Assembly (NCBI RefSeq): GCF_000208745.1
Contig: NC_030859.1
Coordinates: forward strand, 15,369,510-15,433,509
From: Theobroma cacao
Lineage: Eukaryota > Streptophyta > Magnoliopsida > Malvales > Malvaceae
Length of the DNA stretch: 64,000 nt
Reading direction: 5' to 3'
Shown: one piece after another, positions 47,218 to 60,310 of the stretch
Layout of the letters: every line of letters begins with the position of its first letter
How positions within the stretch are numbered: position 1 is the first letter of the stretch
Translations under genes and position numbers: made by a program
Notes under the pieces: generated by a model
Databases searched by the model: none
What the model was told of the DNA's origin: nothing
The model's input: only the letters and a program-made list of their open reading frames with translations

Positions 47218-47225
47218 TATAAATA
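47218..47225 (+). promoter_or_regulatory. TATA box of the RabGGT beta gene
   Basis: TATAAATA is followed about 40 bp later by a (TC)n leader and, at 47295, a donor (CAATCAG/GTAATT) for an intron in the 5' UTR. Its acceptor GGCAG is directly before the ATG at 47540. Confidence 0.65.
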
Positions 47226-47539
47226 CCTCGAAATCTATCCTATCCGTATCACCCACCTTCTGTCTCTCTCTCTCTCTAATAATCCATTCAATCAGGTAAT
47301 TGTAATTCAATAATTCTCATTTAATTTTAGTTTTGTTTGTTTTCATCATGCATTCGTGTTTCTTTCTTGATCTGAAAAATAAATAATCTTTGCTAAATTT
47401 AAATAAATAATCTTGCCTACAAGCTTTCTGCTAATCTTTGCTAACTTCCCACTTCATTTCATTGTTTTATTATTTTTAATTTCTGTATTTGCATACCCTT
47501 AACATATTTAGCTAAATTGATCTGAAAAATGGATGGCAG

Positions 47540-49896
47540 ATGGGAGAACTGGCAGTTGAAAAACATGTTGAGTACATTTTAGCTGTTGAAAAGGTAGGTT
47601 TCAAACTCACTAACTTTTTATTTTACAGTTTTATATAAGTTCAACATCTCAAGTTGATTATTTCGGGGTTGATTATTGTTAGAGAAAGGATAGTTTTGAA
47701 TCGGTGGTGATGGACCATCTAAGACTGAATGGGGCATATTGGGGATTAACAACCTTGGATCTTCTAAGGAAGCTTGATACTGTCAATGCAGATGAAGTTA
47801 TTTCATGGATAATGAAATGCCAACATGAATCCGGTATATCTTAAAGCTTAGTTTTTTTATTGTTTAATTATTACTAGTATTGTTGATAAGTTAAAAGAAA
47901 TCTAGATTTAAGATAATTGGGTCATAAAATAAAACAAGTTTGATGATGCTTTCTTATACAGGTGGTTTTGCTGGTAATATTGGGCATGACCCGCATATAC
48001 TGTATACTGTCAGTGCTGTGCAAGTGCTGGCCCTTTTCAACAAGCTAGATGTTCTTGACATTGACAAAGTTGCAACTTGTATCCTTTCATATATTCTTGG
48101 GATGACATTGTTCTCTCTTTTACTAAAGAGTTTCTATTATGATCATCCATCTTTTGGAGCTGCTTTAAAATAGTTTGCATAACTTTAATTGATTTTATTT
48201 CCAATTTAGTTGACTCGTCACTGTTGGCTGTTAAAATATAAAGTGCCTTCATGTACTTCTTGCTTTACTTAAATCACCAAGTTAGATATAACTGGGCTGC
48301 AAAATGAAGATGGATCCTTTTCAGGAGATATGTGGGGTGAGGTGGACACACGGTATGTGCTCTTCTTGGATCATATGTTATATCTGCGTCTCTTTCCTTT
48401 TGATTCATTATTTGTAGACCAAATTGATTTTCTTGGTTTAGGTTCTCTTATATTGCCATATGTTGTCTTTCAATATTACGTCGTCTGGATAAAATCAATG
48501 TGGAGAAAGCTGTTAATTACATTGTGAGTTGCAAAAACCTGGATGGTGGCTTTGGATGCACACCTGGTGGCGAGTCTCATGCAGGGCAAAGTATGTTAAT
48601 ACCATTGGCCGTATGTATTTGTACATTTTTAGTTGCATATTGCTTAGTGAAGATTGCTAATTTCTTGATTTTAGTTTCATTTACCCATGAGGTTATAGTA
48701 AAGCACTGTATTAAGAATGAAAATCTTTGTTGAAACCTTTTACTCTGTGCATAATGACTGCAGTTTTCTGTTGTGTGGGTGCTCTTGCTATAACGGGATC
48801 TCTGCATCATGTTGACAAGGACCTTCTTGGGTGGTGGTTATGTGAGAGACAAGTTAAATCTGGTGGTCTTAATGGCCGCCCTGAGAAACTTCCTGATGTG
48901 GGTATTTCTCTTAAATTGTAGACAAAAAAATTGTTTTCTGCAGTAATATTCTTATGGCCCCTTCTCACTGTCATGTGGTTGTATCCTTTTAGGTTTGCTA
49001 CTCATGGTGGGTTCTTTCTAGCTTGATCATGATTGACAGAGTTCACTGGATTGACAAGGGAAAACTTTTTAAGTTCATCTTGGACTGTCAGGATGTAGAA
49101 AATGGTGGAATTTCAGATAGACCAGATGATGCTGTGGACGTCTTCCATACATATTTTGGAGTTGCTGGTATCTAATGACTTCTTTTTGCTTTTCCTAACT
49201 TGCATAGCTGCCTTCAGATTTTTACAATTTTCCCATATTCCCATATTTACAGGTCATACAGGAATCTGTTGTAGACTTGGAATTTATGCCATTGAAAAAC
49301 ATGTTTTTCTATTAGTTTTTCTGTTGGCTTTTTTTTTTTTTTAACGGTATTGATGTGTTGAGGCATTAAGGAGTGTCCTACATAACAATGCGATGTCCAC
49401 ACCATCCCCAACCCCCCCCCCCCCGCCCGCTAGAGGGCATCTAGGCTGTAAGGAGTGTCATTTATAATTTCAAACCAGGTCCCCTAGAGGGTGTCTATGC
49501 TGTAAGGAGTGTCATACATAATCATGCCATGAACAATGGTTCAGACCACCCCGCCCCAAACCCCGCCCCGTGCACACACAGTCATGTTAACCTGTAGTTG
49601 AATGGTAGTCATTTTCTTAATTGTTTTAATTGGGCTTTGTTGCTATTATGTAGTGAACTCTTCACATTCTGCTCTTTCAGACTGTACTTTGGTTGTTTGC
49701 TTATATACCAGTATTCTACCAGATTCATGGTTATGGCTTTACTATTTTTGTGAATTCTGCATGCATAACTCTATTCTTGTTTGTTATTGTTGTAGGACTT
49801 TCACTTCTTGAGTATCCAGGATTGAAAGCTATTGATCCAGCTTACGCATTACCTGTTGATGTCGTAAACAGAATATTTTTTTCAGCAGATAATTGA
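47540..49896 (+). CDS. RGTB: Rab geranylgeranyltransferase (type II) beta subunit
   Basis: Exons are 47540-47593, 47683-47833, 47962-48078, 48286-48352, 48442-48590, 48764-48897, 48993-49167 and 49796-49896. All are GT-AG, giving 315 residues. It adds geranylgeranyl groups to C-terminal cysteines of Rab GTPases, together with an alpha subunit and the Rab escort protein, and so supports membrane trafficking. The protein starts [20 protein letters not shown] and has the prenyltransferase repeats ([108 protein letters not shown]). The zinc ligands D224, C226 and H276 are all present, at a constant offset of 14 from the human D238/C240/H290. An intron in the 5' leader ends right at the ATG. Intron 7 has a C-rich duplicated segment. 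Confidence 0.96.
49357..49580. repeat. C-rich tandem repeat in RabGGT beta intron 7
   Basis: GTAAGGAGTGTCATTTATAA, GTAAGGAGTGTCATACATAA and an earlier 'ttaaggagtgtcctacataa' recur with 'tagaggg.tctatgctg' between them. They are bordered by runs of C (49411-49423) and CCCCGCCC. Confidence 0.75.
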
Positions 49897-51524
49897 CACA
49901 TTTAAATGGCATTGCTTTGCTTTGTTCCATGTTTTTGTACCATGACACCACACATTCATTTTCCGAGTGCTTAAAAAGTTCAGATTGCCATGCTGTGTTG
50001 AATTTTCTGATATTTTAATCTTCAATAAAACCTTATCAGTATTTGTTCTCCCATGCATGGCATGTAAATCTTTATCTATATTTGATAATTATGACAGTTA
50101 ACTTGTGATGGTGTTGAATGTCAGCTAAGACATGTTTAAGCTTAATGCAAGTTGTGTTATGTGTAAAGCAATGTATAAGCTCAAATCAAAGTATTGTACT
50201 CTCATAGATATATCACTTATCAATGAATGAAAATATGCAAATCCTATGTTCTGATAAAAACATAACTTCTTGTTCTTTCTCTGTTCTGTTTTTCCTTTGG
50301 TTCTCTAAGCTAAGCCTTTCTTCAAGCACATACCCTTCTTTCATGGTTGAAAAAATTTTTGATTTATGAAAGTAGTTATATTTGTTTATTAATTTTTTAA
50401 AGTTATCATTTTAAATATTTTTAATTATTAATATTAGTAAATTTTATCGGATTTGTAAATATAGAAGAATTTTAGTTGTATAGGATGACTTTTGTTAAAT
50501 ATGAGATTTTTGTTGTGCGACTCATTTGTCCAGTGGTGATTTATATTCAATGTTGGACAAGAGTTAATATTAATAAATAGGTAAAATAGATGTTTAGAGG
50601 CTTCATTGTTTGCAATAAAAAGAAAAACAAGGTTTAGACAATAAATTTAAGTAAGTTTAGAGACTTTTTTGGTATTTAAGTCAAATATTAATAAGATTTA
50701 ATCAATCTGTGAATAAAAATTTTAATTGCATTTCATGACTTCTATTAAAAAAATATTTTTCTTAATTCTAATAGTATTTAATCATTTATTGATTAATATT
50801 TATAAAATTTTAAATATATATAATTGAAATATTAATTATCTTTTTCTATTTAATTGTTTAAATTTTAGAGACATTTATAATTTTAGATATTAACTAGTCA
50901 CTCCTATCTTACCACTTATGATGGTCATAATTGCGAGAAAAATTAAGAAAAGAAAAAGGTTTTAGGAACAGTTACAGCTCAAGGTCTAACCCTGACAACT
51001 ATGCCATGCTCTGAATGAGATACTGTTAAGACTTGATTCTCCTATGGGCCTTTGTATCCTTCACCTTTTGTAGCCATCTATCATCATGTGAGAAAAGATG
51101 CAAGAACCACATGAAGAAGGAAAAATGTGCTGGAAAATAAGCCCAACTAAAAGCCTTTTAGGAAAGTTGACATGTACCCAATTATTTTAGTATAGAAGGG
51201 AGGAAAAAGAATGCCTAGTAGTAACTGATTGAAGTCAACATCTCCTCACTTTCAGACAATCTCCATTTTATCGTCTTTGCTTTGCTATTGACCTGTTGCA
51301 AGTTGTACTTGGGACAAATTGGAGCTTCAAAGCAACAACCATCCATATTTACAACCAAAGCTTGAACCAGCAATTTGCAGGGTTTTCAATGGCAATTAGA
51401 TCATGATATTACCAGACAACGGACACAAGCACAGAAGATTGACGGAAAAAGGATCTTTGAGAAGGGGACGAAAATTGCATGGCGGTGTGCTGATGATGCG
51501 ACCAAAAGTAGGTTTGAACTCTGG
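49897..51524. other. Intergenic region between convergent genes
   Basis: This holds the 3' flanks of the RabGGT beta gene (plus) and the coiled-coil gene (minus). AATAAA at about 50023 may be the poly(A) signal of the former. No other gene was seen. Confidence 0.5.
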
Positions 51525-54500
51525 TTAGAAATACTGGGCACTAGTGTGGTTGAAATGGCCTTCTGGGTATGGAACCCTTGCCTCAGATCCTTGCGTCGTT
51601 TGGCCAGCATTAAATCGAGATTGGTCTCTGTATGAGTCAAACTGACCAGTTGTATAACCACGAGTTTCTCCAGCAGCAGCTGCAACCGCTGTGCCACCAT
51701 AGCCACGAGCATCTTGCAAGCCAGAATTTGGATGAGAGCTGATTCCAGCTTGCTGGTATTGATGTAAACGAGTTTGTAATTCCTTGAGGAGGACTTCCTC
51801 TCTTCGATTGGCATGTTGAGCTCTAAGTGCTGATAGTTTTTCTTGGTACCTAGTATTGATCTCCATTATTTTCTGCAGTTGCAAAATAAACTGAAGCATT
51901 AATGCTTTGCATTTAAAACAAATCATGCAAAAGGATTAAAAATCTCATAACTAATTATTACTGGTATCAAATAGATAGCACGAACAACAAATTTTCATAA
52001 TTAAAATAAACTACATACCATCCGATAAAACAAACACAGTTAGTGGCAAAAGGTGCTCTGAGTCCTGAGTATGTGAGACTGCGTTCTCCAGGTTGTGTCT
52101 ATTTTGACAACTAAAAATTTATTGAAAAGGAAAATGAGAGAAGGTATACTGGAATGGTAGGTCTTAACTGCTAGCCTGGTATAATATCGTGAATTGCACA
52201 TAAACAAATAAAAAAGGTTCAAGCATTAAAAGACGCCGATTCAACATAAAATTATCTTTTTTACAACATGAAGAGTTCTCTGAAGACTAACTATCCAAAC
52301 AAAAAAGCTACTCTGGCCAGGCTCTGGAGCACTAAATTTCCTAACAAGGAAGACTATCTCCCTAACTTACCCGTTAAGACCTGATACTAGCTCTTGCTAT
52401 AGTGCAGGACCTCACTTTCTGGTCATAATGCAGTCCAACCTAAAGAACCCTCCAACTTCCTCTTAACTATTGCACTGCTAAGTATATCAGAAAAATCAAA
52501 TGTGATATCAATTTGCCAATAGTTAACTGTCCTCAGAAAATTCTAAGTCCACCTTACAATCGGACACTTGCGCTTTCTTGTCATCTGCAATACCATGTAA
52601 CATTGTGAGAGCGTCTCAATTACAAGACATAAAACCCCCCCCCCCCCCCCCCCCGAAGACAACATTGCATCTCCTATATCATGAAATAATACAGCTAAGA
52701 AAGTACTCATATTGCAATCCAATTCATTTCCATAATACAAATTAACAGTAATTGTTAACCACAAGAGCCGACCAATTGCTTTGCCCAGTCCATGTTTCAA
52801 CCCTATAACTTATCTCTAAATGTTCTTCCCTTTGAAAGAAAATTGCCGTATCCACCTACCAACAAAACCTGATGACATAGAATGGGGAGAATAAACTGCA
52901 TCCAAGCAACTAAATAGTATAAGGATGCTTCTCCTAGCACCCATAAAAAATCTTTATGTAACATCTATAGGTACCCTACAGAGAAAAGAAAATAATGAAA
53001 GCGACAGCCTTGACCAAATCTTTCCTAGAAGCATTAACCTTCCCCCTTGGAACACCTACTACTTCGTGTGACCATTCAATCTTTTCTCACATCAAGCAAC
53101 TGAAAGATATTAGGCTCCCTTTGGCACCGGAAACCCATGGTATAAGTTAGGATATCTTCAGTAAGTTCAGCTTATGACCCAGCAGAAAGAGCAGATCAAC
53201 CCAAGCACAGTTATGTTTACATGTCATTGTGGGTCTACTGGTAGCGATCTATGCCTAAATTCTCAAGCTCCAAATACCAACCCTCAAGAGTATGCCAAAT
53301 ATATGTTTTTTTCTTCTTTCGGCATCCAACCTAGTGAAGAGGCTCAGCTGGTTAAAGTAACCAATTGATCCCTGGATAGTATCTGAATGTGCACTTTAGT
53401 CCCTTCTATTTTGGAAATTAAGATCTCATAATTCTATGAAATGTGCACTTTTGTAAAATTGTAAACATTGTTAGAAAGATTCTGCTAAATTCATGACATC
53501 CTATTTTTAAGCTTACATGGCAATCTGATGTGGCATTAATCTATTTATTTAAATAATTTTAAATGGTGAAAAACTTAAAAAGAACAAATTAGCAATAAGT
53601 TTTTTTTTTTCATTTCATTCAAGAAAAATAAAAAAAATAAAAACAAAGAAAAATTAAAGAAAAAACAAAGAGAGAAAATGGGAGGAACCAGAATTTGGGT
53701 GAGAGAAAGAAGGAGAAATGATTGGACAAGACTCTCTAACTTCAATTCAGTTGACCAAGTTTGAAGGTCTGGAAAACCATCCAAGCTAAGCTTCAGGCAA
53801 GCCATCAAAGAAATTCTTTCAAGAGAAAGAAAAAAAAGAACCAAGTGGTGCAGAGGCACATTAACTCAAAATGAAAATAAAAATCCAACTATGTGAAACA
53901 ATCAAGCCAGGGTATGATTCTCATACTTGCTTGTTTGTATTGGGACGGACCAAGTCACCTTCAACTCACATTTTGCAATGTAGCATGACGCATTTGGCCA
54001 TCCAATCTTTCTTCACAATTCTACGCACAAAAGTTTTTTGTCATTCACCTCACTTGTAGTTTCATCGTCCTCAAGTTAATCAAAATCAACCTTTTCAGGT
54101 TCATCTTGCATGAGATGGGTATAAGTCTAGAATTCTGATTTTGGATGTTTCCAGATGGGCAAGAGGGAAAAGAGGAAAGAAAGGAGTAACACCAGGCAGA
54201 TTGACTCTGATCTGTCTTGTACTGAGCAGACCAGTCGCCTTCTCACTTTCTCTTCCTTTCCTCTGGTCCATCTGTTTCTCCTTCTTTCTTTCACCCAAAC
54301 CCAGAATCTTCCCATTATCTCTCCCTTAGTTTGTTTCCTTTTTTTTTTTTTTTATGAACGAAATAATTTTCTCTTGTTCGATTTTTTTACCATAAAAAAG
54401 TAATTATAAACAGGGACCTATTGGATACTTTAACTGGCCCAACCAGAATATAAGGCCATTACAACACCCACACTAAACTGATATGCATATAAAGCACTTA

Positions 54501-56309
54501 AAACTTAATATATACACAAAATAAAATAACTTTCTCAAGAAAATTACAATGTTCAGTAAGAATATAGCTTCATTCTTCATGCTCAGAAAAACATGTCTAA
54601 ACACAAGAGAGGAGAAGAAAGACATGCAACTTAATGACGACTACACCATTGCATCATACTAGCAAATAGTAACAGACTACATACAGGTAAATATCATGTT
54701 GTATTCTATCTCATTTAACGATTATATAGATCATATTAGCAATTGTTTGCCCTACAACTCTGCTCAAAGGGGTAAAAAGAGAGCAAAGAGGAGACCTTTG
54801 GTCTTTCTTCCATGTGTTTCACCCTAGACAGATCTAGGTGCAGGAAATTGGGGCTTATTTGTGGGGAAAAGACAATAGTGAAAGCATTACCATCTGATTA
54901 TTTTAAAACATACTGACCTCCTTGTGTCTAGCAATTTCTTTGTCCTCTGCATCACTTTGCTCCTTCACTAACTGCATAATTTCATCATGGAATTTTCGTT
55001 CTAAACCTTCAAAAGTCAGTGGTGATGGGTTGTCTTCATATCCAATTTCCATGTCTTGCTCTTGAGACTGAGCATTGTTTTCTACATTGGGGGAATTCTC
55101 TAACTCCAATGCCTGCCCTTGATAGTAGGATCTTGTGGTATTGACCCTTTGCACTGAATTATAATGAACATATTTAAAACAGATAAAAAAATGCAGATGC
55201 AAAACCACTCTAGAGAAGGAACTACCTAGAAAAGGAAAAAGAAAAAACAAAAGCACATTTTGATGAAAATATATAGTATGAACCTATGACTCAAAGCCAT
55301 TTTACTTAATGATGCATCGACGGTGAATAACACAACCAGGAACACCGGATTTTATTTACAACCATCACCCAATTAAACTGAGAAACAAGTAGTAAATAGC
55401 AATAGCAAGGGTTAGACTTAGAAACCAAGACAGCCATTAACGCTCTATAGAACCCAAGACAGCCATTAAGGCTCTATGTTCCCATCCCTGTACCTGCTCC
55501 TTTAAATGAGGCAGATGTAATCCCAAAAATGGGCCTGCTCTTTCTGAATAAATAAACAAATAATTGATTCCCTTGGTAAATAAAGTAAACTAGTAACTAG
55601 ATAATAGTCAAAGGCATTATACTCTAGCAAGAGAGTTCACTCTTTTTGTGGTGATAAAGTTTTGATGCAGGCTGTTCCTTGACTGCCATCACTTTGTATT
55701 CAAAGCTGGCAAAAACTGAAACACATCTCAGAAAGTCACAGGGTTGGCATACCAATTTTGTTATCTGTTCTTGTTCACATCCCCTTTTCTCTCTGTATGA
55801 ATTTCATTGAAAAGACAAGTTAGGAAAGAGACCAAAGGAGGCAACAAAGTAGGCTTCACCAGGTAACATGAATCAACTACCCATTTAACATATGACTTGT
55901 CAAAGAGAATTAAAAAACATTTAAGTTCAACCAGTAAAAAATTCAATAAAGGACATTAATCTCAGCTCTCAAAGCAATTAACGAAGGGCAGAACTAAAAG
56001 ATAAGACCTCTAAAGTTTCAAGAAGTTCCGTCTCTTGTTCTGAATAGAATAAAATGAAACTTTGACGTCATGTGTCACCCTGCATTGATTACCTAAACTT
56101 TTGAAATAACTCATATTCCCATAAATCATAATTTTAACTGATAGCCCTCAATGGACTGATGACTTCATCCTTGCATACCTATTCAATTCAACAGCAAAAC
56201 GAAAGCCTATGATATGTGCACACCATGGATGCACCCATTCTAGCTTCTCATATGGCACACCTGCTCTTCATCATATTATCATACCCACTCTTTCGTGTTA
56301 TAATTAAGC

Positions 56310-56349
<40 letters not shown>

Positions 56350-56972
56350 GTAATTTTCAATACTTTAATACCAAAATGTGAAGGAAGCACACCCTTAGAC
56401 TTGGGAAGTACACAACAGATGCTTTAACAGCAAAGAAACAAGAACTGGAAAAAAAGGATGCAGGGGAACAAAATGCTAAACACAGAGTCAATAAATTCCG
56501 GTCACAAGACAAAAAGAACAAGCGAGTAAAAACTTGTGAGCCAAGTGAATGAAATTCTTAGCAACCAGATTAATATTGCCAGTAGAATTTTCAATCCTTT
56601 CAAATATTCTTAAATATTCAGCAATTCCTATTAGCTCTAACACAAAATGACAATAAATACGAAAACAACACAATCCACAGCCATAAAGTCCAAAACAAGT
56701 GTAGTAATATGAATTAAAATATACAACAAAAAGTGCTAGTACTTGCCTTGGTTGAAGGCATGAGAGGGCATTTGATCATGTAGTTTTGGTGCATCTCTAT
56801 TCCGTTGCCATTGACCATCTACTCTGGAAAACCTCAATTTTGCATCTTTCTCAACAGAAAAATTGTTCATTGCAGCATTGTGTTGCACTATTCTCTGAGC
56901 AGACATGTGCTGCATTTCAGAAGTAGCATATGGGTTCACATTGGGATCACCATATGCTGAAGGCCTCTTCAT
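51525..56972 (-). CDS. Conserved plant coiled-coil protein, unknown (269 aa)
   Basis: Minus-strand exons are 56972-56747, 55153-54918 and 51872-51525. They join in frame to 269 residues. It starts MKRPSAYGDPNVNPYATSEM (polar, Gln/Asn-rich). The middle, DMEIGYEDNPSPLTFEGLER then KFHDEIMQLVKEQSDAEDKE, continues as a coiled coil into exon 3 (NTRYQEKLSALRAQHANRRE). The C-terminus is Gly/Ala/Tyr/Gln-rich (GYGGTAVAAAAGETRGY ... FNHTSAQYF). There is no signal peptide or membrane segment. I recall plant homologues of unknown function with the same layout, but I cannot name one with certainty. Intron 1 begins with GC rather than GT (CAAG/GCAAGT), and only that choice keeps the frame. Intron 2 (3.0 kb) carries a fold-back transposon and a 20-C run. 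Confidence 0.82.
52635..52654. repeat. Poly(C) run of 20 in intron 2
   Basis: Twenty consecutive C on the plus strand give G20 on the coding strand of the surrounding gene. The length is likely to be uncertain because of sequencing slippage. Confidence 0.95.
53341..54445. mobile_element. Fold-back element with long inverted arms in intron 2
   Basis: Ends GGCTCAGCTGGTTAAAGTAA and, on the complement from 54445, GGTTGGGCCAGTTAAAGTAT are inverted repeats that continue through 'ccaattgatccctg' and 'ccaataggtccctg'. Inner arms also pair: 53660-53740 ('agagagaaaatgggag...gggtgagagaaagaaggagaaa') against the complement of 54270-54340 ('gggagagataatgggaag...gggtgaaagaaagaaggagaaa'). There is no transposase. 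The class is probably a non-autonomous Mutator-like element; no target duplication was found. Confidence 0.7.
56314..56349. repeat. (TC)n(TG)n microsatellite
   Basis: About 13 TC units are followed by four to five TG units, in intron 1 of the coiled-coil gene. Confidence 0.95.
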
Positions 56973-57779
56973 CTTTTATTTTCTTTTTCTGTTTCACCAG
57001 TGCCTGAGTTACAAGAACCCAATGACAGGATTCCATTAAAACACATTTGGGAACTACAAACTAAGAAAAACAAAAATTAAATAAAGATGATCACCTGCTA
57101 CATAAAAAAATAAGAACAATAATTATCCTATCAAAACCATGTTACAAACAATCTTTACTTTGCAAATTGAACTACACAAAGAAAATCAAGAATGAATATT
57201 CAAAAAAACAAAGAAAAGAAAGAAAGCAATCAAAGGAAATAAAGGGGTGGAAAATCATGAAATGGGTGACAAGACGGTGGGGTAGCTTACCTTTTAGCGT
57301 GGCTTTCTGGAAATGGAGCTAAAAATATTTGAGGAACAAGAGTCTCGATTGCCAGCCTTCCACTCCCAGTGTCTTTACACTAGCAAGCTCTCTGGTTATG
57401 GCTTTGACCCGAAAGCCAACCCGATTTCTTATGAAGTACTATGTCTGGAAAAGTTGATCAAGGTAGGAGGGTGGCAATGGACTAATGGCTAAGTTACTCT
57501 CCTTTTCTCGTTTACCCTCGTAGATTTCAAGAATCAAAAACCTGGAACAAGAATCCAAGACAAAAAACAGAGAACAATGACTTTGTAACTGAAAATTGTA
57601 TTACTCCACTTAATCCCATCGCTTGCTTATACGAGGTTACTATTTTATATCAGTAACTAACTCCTTGATTAACAAATTAACATAGAAGACAAAACAACCT
57701 TCCAACTATGATTAATTTTACTATTTACAGGCTAACTCTCATTAAGTTAATTTTCTCTTGTTATTCACCAACACTTCTT

Positions 57780-59450
57780 TTACCCTTCCCTTAAGATCTC
57801 AAGATGCGTATGGATGTTCCAAATACTTGTCTTGCTCAGTAGAAATTGGAATTCTTCGGGTAACAATGCATTAGCCTGCACATATCTTGGTTTAATCAAT
57901 CTCGTTACCATTTTTTTTTAACTTGATATGGTTTGTAATTTTTTCATGGAAAACAGGGTTTTTACAAATACTCATTGTCGATTGATTATCACAATATAAC
58001 TCTACAGCCTTCGAATGATCAATGCCAAAGTTTTTTTAACCAAAAAAAAAAAAAAAAGACTTCACAACTAGTAGCATGTAACTCTATGTTCAACCGTTAT
58101 TGACCTTCTAGCTACAACGGTTTGTTTTTTGGATTTCCAACTCACTAATAAGTCTCCAAAAAATACCACATATCTTATCATTGATTTTCTAGTTGTTGGA
58201 CAGCCTGTCTAATCACTGTTGCAATATGATCTTAAGTGCATATATGGTGATGATGAAAGTAAAATAACTTGTCCTATAGAGCTTTTCAAATACTTCAAAA
58301 TTCTATAAGCAACCAATAAATATAGATTTCTTGGTCTGTCCATAAATTAAGACAGAGTTTGAACTCCATACATAATGTTAGACCTAGCAAATGTTAGATA
58401 CAATAATTTTCTCACCAATTATCTATACATTGAGCAAAACAAAATCATCGATGTCGGATGTCTTATGATTATAATCAATTGGTGTAGATGCAAGCTTGGC
58501 TTCTAGTAGCCCTTGTTCTTCAATTAGATCTGGTGCATATTTTCTTTGACACAACATAATTCCTTTGTGTGATCTAGCTATTTCTATGCCAAGTATTTAA
58601 GAAAATATTTAGACTTTTCGATGCCTTTCAACTTAAAATTAGACCTTAAAAATTGTTTTGTTTCATTCTCAACAGTGATAAAAGAACTAGTCACCATAAT
58701 GTCATCAGTATAAACGGGAAAAGCTACAAAATTACCATATTTAGTTCTCTTAGTAAAAAGAAAACAGCTTGATTTTGACTGTATAAACCCAAACTATACC
58801 AATATCTCTGCAAATTTTGCATTCTATTACCAAGAAGCTTGTTTGAGCATAATCCTATTAATGATTACACCCTTTTGTCACTAATCTTGCTTTCAGCCTT
58901 TCAATACTCCTGTTAGCATTAGTCTTGACTTTATTCATCCATTTGCACCTTATGGCCTTAAAATCAAAAGGTATTATCTCTATTGTCTAGGTATGATTAT
59001 CCTTTAAAGCATCTAATTCATCTTTCATAGCATCTCTCCATTGACTATGTTGAACAATTTGTGAGAAAGAATTGGGTTTTGATACTTGGTTAAGGCAACT
59101 GTGAAAGCTTTCTAATTAGAAGATAATTGTTTAGTAGACAAATGATCACTAATAGTATAGACTCAAGATATTTTGGAGGTTTTCTTTTTTTGGTACTCTT
59201 CCTAAGTGAAGAATGTGATGAAGATAAAGATGTACTAAGATTAATATGATCATGCTCTAGTTGAGGTAACACAATGTCCTAGTTAAGGTTTACAAATTTT
59301 GGTTCAAGTAAAATAGTGTCTTGGTCAAGATTTAAAGGTTCTAGTTCATGTTGTGATGAACTGGAATTGATAGGAAAGGAATGAATAGGAAATTGAAAAT
59401 CAAGTAATGGATAGAAAGGTTGTCGTATAGCAAAAGAATGGGAATTATGA
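57780..59450 (-). pseudogene. Decayed Ty1/copia pol, minus strand
   Basis: Minus-strand pieces match copia pol in order. At 59060-58860 they read SQWRDAMKDELDALKDN, IPFDFKAIRCKWMNKVKTN and SIERLKARLVTKG (reverse transcriptase start). At 58710-58520 they read DDIMVTSS, LKGIEKSKYFL and KENMHQI. At 58170-58060 they read VVFFGDLLVSWKSKKQTVVA (RNase H). Frameshifts and stops throughout show that it is inactive. No LTR could be assigned. Confidence 0.75.
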
Positions 59451-59489
59451 GATATAGGTATAACATTTCATAAGAGTTAATAACCTTGT

Positions 59490-60310
59490 CGGATATTAAA
59501 GTCTCCTTAAAAGGAGGTTGAATGAGGCGGGTACATATATCACTTGAAACTCAATGTTATCTTGCAAAGGTCTAATGGTGCATAATAAACGACAGATGGC
59601 TCAAACAATGTTGTCATATGCTCGCACTTTTTGCCAGGTAGGTTTCAAGTCATAGGTTTGCAGTCGTTAAAGAACATACAATTAGGACAAAACTATCATC
59701 TACTAAGTTCATAGAGAAGGTCTCATTACAATTTTCAATTGTTAAAAGCAAGGATCTAACATGGTTTGCTCTATTATTTAGTAAGTATTTCCCTTAAAAA
59801 AACAATTCCTTCATAATTATTAATGGTGATGGCTGTAACTATCTCTATTGAATTAATAGTTAGTGAAACTTCCTTTTTGCTCAAAGCCTCAAGAGAAACT
59901 TTCTTATGCTCATGAGAGGACATAATCAAACCCTATATGGACACATTTGCTTCAATTTTCTTAAGTTGAGCTAACACAACATCATTTTCCTCCATTAGTC
60001 TTTTCTTTTGTCCCTTGGCAAACCCCTTAAATTCCCTACCTAGATGATTCCCTTCAAGATAAGCATGTTTAAAAACGATGACCTCTTCTTGTCAAATGTA
60101 TTAGTTGACGGCACATCTCTGCATCTAAATCATCATTGGCTAGTCTTCCCACAAGACTATGATTTTTACTAGTTAAGTTTTCGTGGTGTTGGTTATGAGA
60201 ATCGATGGTGTAAAGTTGGTTTGAATCTTGAGGATGTCAGTTGATAGTTGAACAACATTTAAGTTGGGTAAAGGATTATTGGCAATGTTAGGCTTGGTTT
60301 TGTTTTCAAC
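59490..60310 (-). pseudogene. Decayed Ty3/gypsy (Tat/Ogre-like) gag-pro piece
   Basis: Minus-strand fragments read REFKGFAKGQKKRLMEENDV, VLAQLKKIEANVSI, GLIMSSHEHKKVSLEALSKK, LVDDSFVLIVCSLTTANL and finally VPASFNLLLRRP. The last parts correspond to the protease core of Tat/Ogre gypsy elements (usually VDNGSALNVCPL..., then ASFNLLLGRPW). The catalytic D-x-G is altered (DDSF). It adjoins the copia piece in the same orientation, so the two are nested or juxtaposed old insertions. Confidence 0.6.

Noticed and set aside
47278..47299. Coding start for RabGGT beta upstream of the (TC)n leader
   Set aside because: The long plus-strand frame 46868-47299 is promoter/leader sequence; the conserved protein start is at 47540 after a leader intron.
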